A program made the position numbers and the translations under genes. Shown here piece by piece: positions 60,053-64,000 of a stretch of 64,000 nt of DNA. The notes under the pieces were generated by a model. That model worked only from the letters and a program-made list of their open reading frames with translations. It was not told where the DNA came from and ran no database searches. The stretch's first letter is position 1, and each line of letters begins with the position of its first letter. The DNA lies in assembly GCA_015179045.1 (NCBI GenBank), contig WHUZ01000055.1, positions 124,001 through 188,000 of the forward strand. The letters run 5' to 3'. This stretch comes from Kalaharituber pfeilii. Its lineage: Eukaryota > Ascomycota > Pezizomycetes > Pezizales > Pezizaceae.

Positions 60053-61788
60053 TCATGGTTGGAGGGAACGTTACTAGGTAAGAGGTGTTGAGATGTATAG
60101 GTCATAGGCATTCGGCGAAATTTGCGGCACTGGGACCGGAATGGGATTACTGACGAGAGCATGCCGGACTTGATATTCTGGTTTTGTTGAACTTTATGTT
60201 TTTTCCAACCACTTTTTTGTTTTTTTCTGTTTTTGTGTTCTTTTTTTCCTCGTTTTTTTTTTTTTTTTTGTTGAAAAAATGACATCTGTGACTTGTACTG
60301 TTTTGTCTTTTGTTCATTATCCCGTACTAACAAGGGTATCTTCGAGGTCGAAAAATGTGAATTTTAAAAATGTTTTTTTATTAAATTCAAATTACCTGTT
60401 GTATTATCTTAATGCAGATCTGAGTCCTGTTCACCTAAAAGTCTCTGATAGCATCCATGTCAAAAGATGTGCACCCATCACTCCTCCGCCTTTTTCCTTC
60501 CCAGAGGGATCTGGGGGAATGTTGGCTTTCAGGTTATATAAAGAAGAGGCACGATGACATTATAAGCACGCCCCTACATGCACCCCGGCATCGTTGTGCG
60601 AAATTAGCCGATTTGGATTGACATGCACCGTGTAGCAGTACTGGTACAGCAGCCAGCCCCGCCCACATTGTATATGTAGTACGTAGAATGATCTACGAAT
60701 AAGGTTTTCTTGAACCGAGCTGTTGCTTAGCCATTTGTATAAGATGTTAAAAGTAAATGTACATCTACACAGTACATATGAATGTACTTATACTTGAACC
60801 TAATAGGGCTAGTCAAAGTTGACTAACGATTTCGTTTAAAGCAATTTTCCGCTCACTCACAGTTCCAGCACAAATCAGATGGGTACCGCTAGACAGCCAA
60901 GAATTCCTCTATCCATCTATGTATTGCGGTGTGAAAAAAAGTGTTCAAGCAAACTTTAGAGTATAGTTTGGGGGAAGATGCAGATGGGGAAAAGGTTTAA
61001 TGGAACTTAATGTAACAGCGGGATGTATGCGAGATTAGATGTATATAGGCGGGTTGTTAGACTAGTATGTAGGTATGTAGGTAAGCGGTCGAGGGCTTTA
61101 ATTTTGTTAAGCGAGAGGTTTAAGTAAGTGCATTGGGAGAACTCAGGGTAAGGGCATGTTGATGGAATGTACCTCTTTGCAGGGGTTTGGGGGAGAGAGG
61201 GGGTAGGAGCGTATGCTGGCTAAACAATATGTATCCCTTTGGCGGGTGAGACCGCACAAATTTACTGAGATAGTTAAAGCTGCCTATCGATAGGCCCAAA
61301 GGTCCTGGGGAGTGGCATACTCAGTCAAAAATTCAGATAATTCGTGCACTGCCCGACTCTGACATTTGCTTTTGGTAAAGTAAGGGCAGCTTGTGGGTTT
61401 GGTGTGTGGCAGCAAATTGTGTGTGGGGGGGTTTGCCCCACCCAAGAGATACTAATCTCGCTTCCAGCATATGTCGACATTATGGGTGTATGATGTAGAG
61501 AAGGTTTTATTAGATTTATATACATGCACACACGCATACGTAATATATCTCTTCTAATATCTTGCTCATCATCGACTGAATAACAGGCTAGGAACGAGAA
61601 CAAGCCAACGGTAACCATAAAGAAAATAAAAATACATAAACATTATATAAAATTGTTACAACAGAAGGAGAGAGATACTGTTAATATTTGGAGGAACACA
61701 CAAAACAGATGGGTAGGGTATTCGTTTGGGTGTTGAGATTCATGCGTCCCCATATATTTCTTACCCCCATAATTTTATCATGAATCCG
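60053..61788. other. Intergenic between convergent NRPS and NADAR genes
   Basis: No gene recognised. A T-rich stretch (60190-60270), just past the NRPS stop, is probably its 3' region. Short frames show no motif. Confidence 0.55.
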
Positions 61789-62612
61789 TCAAGACTCAGT
61801 GGGATTAGCATCCAGGGTTTTAGAATCCTTCTCTTCTTTCTTATCCTCCCCCATTTTCTCCTCCTCCTTCGTCTCCCCTTCCTGCGTTCCCTCACCTTTC
61901 TTCTTCCCCTCCTTCTCCTCCTCCTCCTTCCTAATCCATGATCCTACCTCCATCAGCGCCTTCCCCAACAAATTTAACCCCCATTTATCCCTCTTTGCCT
62001 CCGCGCTCTTGGCCCCAAAACCGATCCCCCAAATCTTATCCCTCGGACTTGCCTCCACAAGCTCCCTGTCCGCGAGCCCAAGCAATAAAAGCTTCAAGGT
62101 CTCATCCTGAGTAAATTTGTAATAATTCCCCCATTTAACAATCTCAAATCTGTGGGCTGCCCAGACAGACTCGACGAAGTTGGGAATGGTACGCCCGCGG
62201 GCGCGTTGAGCGCGGGGATCGTGGATGGACAGAAGTTCTTCGACGTCAGGGGGGAGAAGAGTGCGGCCTTGTGGACCATCATGAAATGTTCCGCGGAGGT
62301 AAAGGTGTAGAGGGTAAGGTCGGAAGATGAGGTGGGGGGGCAGATTTGATACGGTTGGGTTTCAGGAGAGGAGTGGTAGGAGAAGGTTAGCAGGGGTGCG
62401 GTGAAGGTACAGGAGTACCATTGGGAAAATGGGCCGTAGAGGGGCTCGGTAGGCTTCCAGAAAAAAATGGTGCTGGAAGGAGGGATGCTTGAGGGAGCAG
62501 AGGTGGTGATTTTGGGTTTTTTGGGTTTAGGCTTGGATTTTTTGGCGGCCGTGGAAGGGAGAGTAAGGTGGGTTCCTTTGGCACGGGAGGAGGAATACGA
62601 GCGTTTGCGCAT
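61789..62612 (-). CDS. NADAR (DUF1768/YbiA-like) domain protein, interrupted by a one-base frameshift
   Basis: From ATG at 62612 the frame reads a Lys-rich N-terminus, then FFWKPTEPLYGPFSQWYSCTF, then TFTSAEHFMMVHKAALFSP. Here the frame breaks. In another frame the same protein goes on as PDVEELLSIHDPRAQRARGR, IPNFVESVWAAHRFEIVKWG, NYYKFTQDETLKLLLLGLAD, then SPRDKIWGIGF and KRDKWGLNLLGKALM, and ends in an acidic/lysine tail. E-H, K-ALF, GR, W-R and D-WGIG are the conserved positions of the NADAR fold, a family of N-glycosidases acting on riboflavin-pathway intermediates or ADP-ribose-type substrates. One extra base in the run of six G (62249-62254, plus strand) restores a single frame of 274 aa. 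The break is therefore either a sequencing/assembly slip or a young null allele. No intron explains it well. Confidence 0.82.
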
Positions 62613-63430
62613 AATTATGGTAAGCGCACGCGTACGGAAGATGGTTGAATAGGCGTTGTTCCACTGATACACAAATTGCCGACTCGAGATATTTGCGCTT
62701 TTAGTAGAGATCGCTGTCACGACGGTCCGACGAGTGTTCGAAGGAGCTCAAAAGAGAATATGTTCGAGTGACCCGATTGCGAGCGCAGCGCCAGATATGC
62801 GATCTTATATTGCGATTAATTGTGTCGCACCCAGCACATATGATTTTCATAAGATGAAAAGTGATTCATTGGGTATCATGTCGTGGATCATGTCAGGGGT
62901 ATAAGTCGGCTATCATCATTGGGTACCATGAAGTCATACCGTGGTACCGGGGTCAGGGCCCAAGAAGATGCAGTGATAAATGTGCAACACAGCCTGATTG
63001 AACGTCTGGTTTATTAGGTGAGATGGTGTGGAAGAAATTAAGTACGCAAGTGATCGATGCAGGGGAGAGACGAGATAACTAGCCAAGCGCAGCGAACAAT
63101 GAAATCTCATTGTGGGAGAGAGACATGCAGTGAATGAGTCAACTAGTAGAGTTCTACGTGCATACTCGCACCGTGGCTAGTTTCATAGTATTTGGACACC
63201 TGACTACTGCATATTTATGCGCTATGCGGTATTGTATGAATCAAGGAGAATTGATGTTCAGATAAATAAGATCCTCACCCGCGACTCTCTCGTAAAAGCA
63301 ACCCGTATGTAGAGTACAGTACTTGTATACCGTATTCACTCACTTCAGAGGTAAAACACAAACGCGCGCTAGTGTGGTCTTGGTAGAACTTCAGGCACTA
63401 TTAATCGCGCTAGCACAATCTTTGGTGCAA
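62613..63430. other. Intergenic, no gene recognised
   Basis: Upstream region of the NADAR gene and unassigned sequence. GGGTA(T/C)CATG-like motifs recur around 62873-62928. No recognisable coding frame. Confidence 0.45.
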
Positions 63431-63439
63431 TATTGGTAT

Positions 63440-63560
63440 TAGGCCAGGCCAGGCCAGGCCAACAGAAGCCCTGGACTGGCCAAATTCTGGGCCTGGCCTG
63501 GCCCAGGCGGCCTGAAACAAATCAGGCCAATCAGGCCGGTCCAGGCCAGCCGAGGCCATT
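63440..63560. repeat. AGGCC-rich repeat with inverted halves
   Basis: Four AGGCC pentamers at 63441-63460 are followed by GGCCTGGCCTGGCC at about 63491-63504, their reverse complement, and then by further scattered CAGGCC units to about 63560. The two halves could pair as a long GC hairpin. Such GGCC-rich inverted ends occur in some DNA transposons, but no element boundary could be shown. Confidence 0.7.
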
Positions 63561-63708
63561 TAGGCAGGTTTAAGCCCATTAAACGAATCCCTCCACAGCT
63601 ATCCAGGCGAATTAAGGCCAGCGTTTATCAGATTGTTTGAATATTTAAATGAGTAGAATCTTCCATATATCTAGAATTTAAACAGCAGCAGTCTACGACT
63701 TTAGTCAC

Positions 63709-63832
63709 GTATGTATCACGAACCTAAATCCTCGCCATATGATAGCCCACAGGGTGGCACGCTATGATAGTCTCATGATAAGACTAGTGGCACGCGAGTA
63801 ATGATATTAAAAAAAACAAAAGTTTGTATCAC
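63709..63832 (+). mobile_element. About 100-bp LINE 3'-tail copy with target-site duplication (family 1)
   Basis: GTATGTATCAC at 63709-63719 and GTTTGTATCAC at 63822-63832 (one mismatch) flank a body starting CCTAAATCCTCGC and ending GGCACGCGAGTAATGATATT plus an A-rich tail. Both ends of the body match the last 40 bases of the LINE at 25.9 kb. About 45 bp are inserted between them, including an extra GTGGCACGC, so the tail motif has been partly duplicated in this copy. Confidence 0.8.
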
Positions 63833-64000
63833 ACTTTATATTCAAGTATATATACTAACAATATATTAGAAATGACGGACCTTCCCCCAGGCCATTTCTG
63901 GCGCCATACTCTGCACTCTCCCTATATGTGTTTGTTGATCATTCTTCTTTCTCCCCGCACCATCGGTCAGTATTGAAAAGCTCTTCCCCATAACATACTC

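Noticed and set aside
62230..62282. Short intron as an explanation for the NADAR frame change
   Set aside because: The best GT..AG pair would remove the conserved KAALF segment, so a frameshift is the simpler reading.
63625..63633. TTATCAGAT near the right edge
   Set aside because: A single copy in repeat DNA without a recognised gene nearby; not enough to call a regulatory site.
1..64000. tRNA, rRNA and CRISPR features
   Set aside because: No cloverleaf with a proper T-arm, no rRNA-like sequence and no spaced palindromic repeat array was seen by eye; a covariance-model scan could still find a decayed tRNA.

Overview
The window is nuclear DNA of a filamentous ascomycete (Pezizomycotina). 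It holds a few intron-bearing genes (introns mostly 48-75 bp, GT..AG, with CTAAC/CTGAC-like branch sites) separated by long stretches of decayed repeats. Repeat-rich sequence of this kind is seen in large-genome Pezizomycetes such as truffles. That placement is a guess from style, not from a match.

Layout. The left edge (about 34-620, minus) carries 5' exons of a LaeA/UMTA-type SAM methyltransferase that runs off the window. From 0.6 to 12.4 kb I recognise no gene, only repeat debris. An F-box/leucine-rich protein lies at 12.5-14.5 kb (minus). From 14.5 to 28 kb there is again repeat-dominated DNA. It holds a block of CTATAGTGAA-like repeats, a duplicated segment with one intact and one broken copy of an unknown ORF, a stranded piece of a pyrroline-5-carboxylate reductase gene, a 404-bp inverted-repeat element and the 3' end of a LINE retrotransposon.

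The core of the window is an intracellular/hydroxamate siderophore cluster from 28.0 to 60.1 kb. It contains L-ornithine N5-monooxygenase (sidA type, minus, 28009-29988), a full-length ABCB-type transporter (minus, 34420-38731) and a giant ferrichrome/ferricrocin-type NRPS (plus, 41493-60052). I resolved the NRPS into 19 exons encoding about 5794 aa, with module order A-T-C x4 then T-C x2. SidA supplies N5-hydroxyornithine, an acetylase encoded elsewhere would acylate it, the NRPS would join hydroxamate-ornithines with small amino acids and cyclise the hexapeptide through its last C domain, and the transporter may move the product. Exact copies of the iron-repressor GATA motif ATCWGATAA occur as a tandem pair in the ABC/NRPS divergent promoter and as a trio 2.8-3.2 kb upstream of sidA, which suggests SreA-type iron repression.

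To the right, a NADAR-family gene (61789-62612, minus) is interrupted by a one-base frameshift in a homopolymer. The window ends in repeats.

The most unusual non-coding signal is a set of very short retroposed copies (about 60-100 bp) with poly-A tails and 10-12 bp target-site duplications, in two sequence families. Each family has a small hairpin just before the A tail. One family is the extreme 3' end of the LINE at 25.9-26.8 kb.
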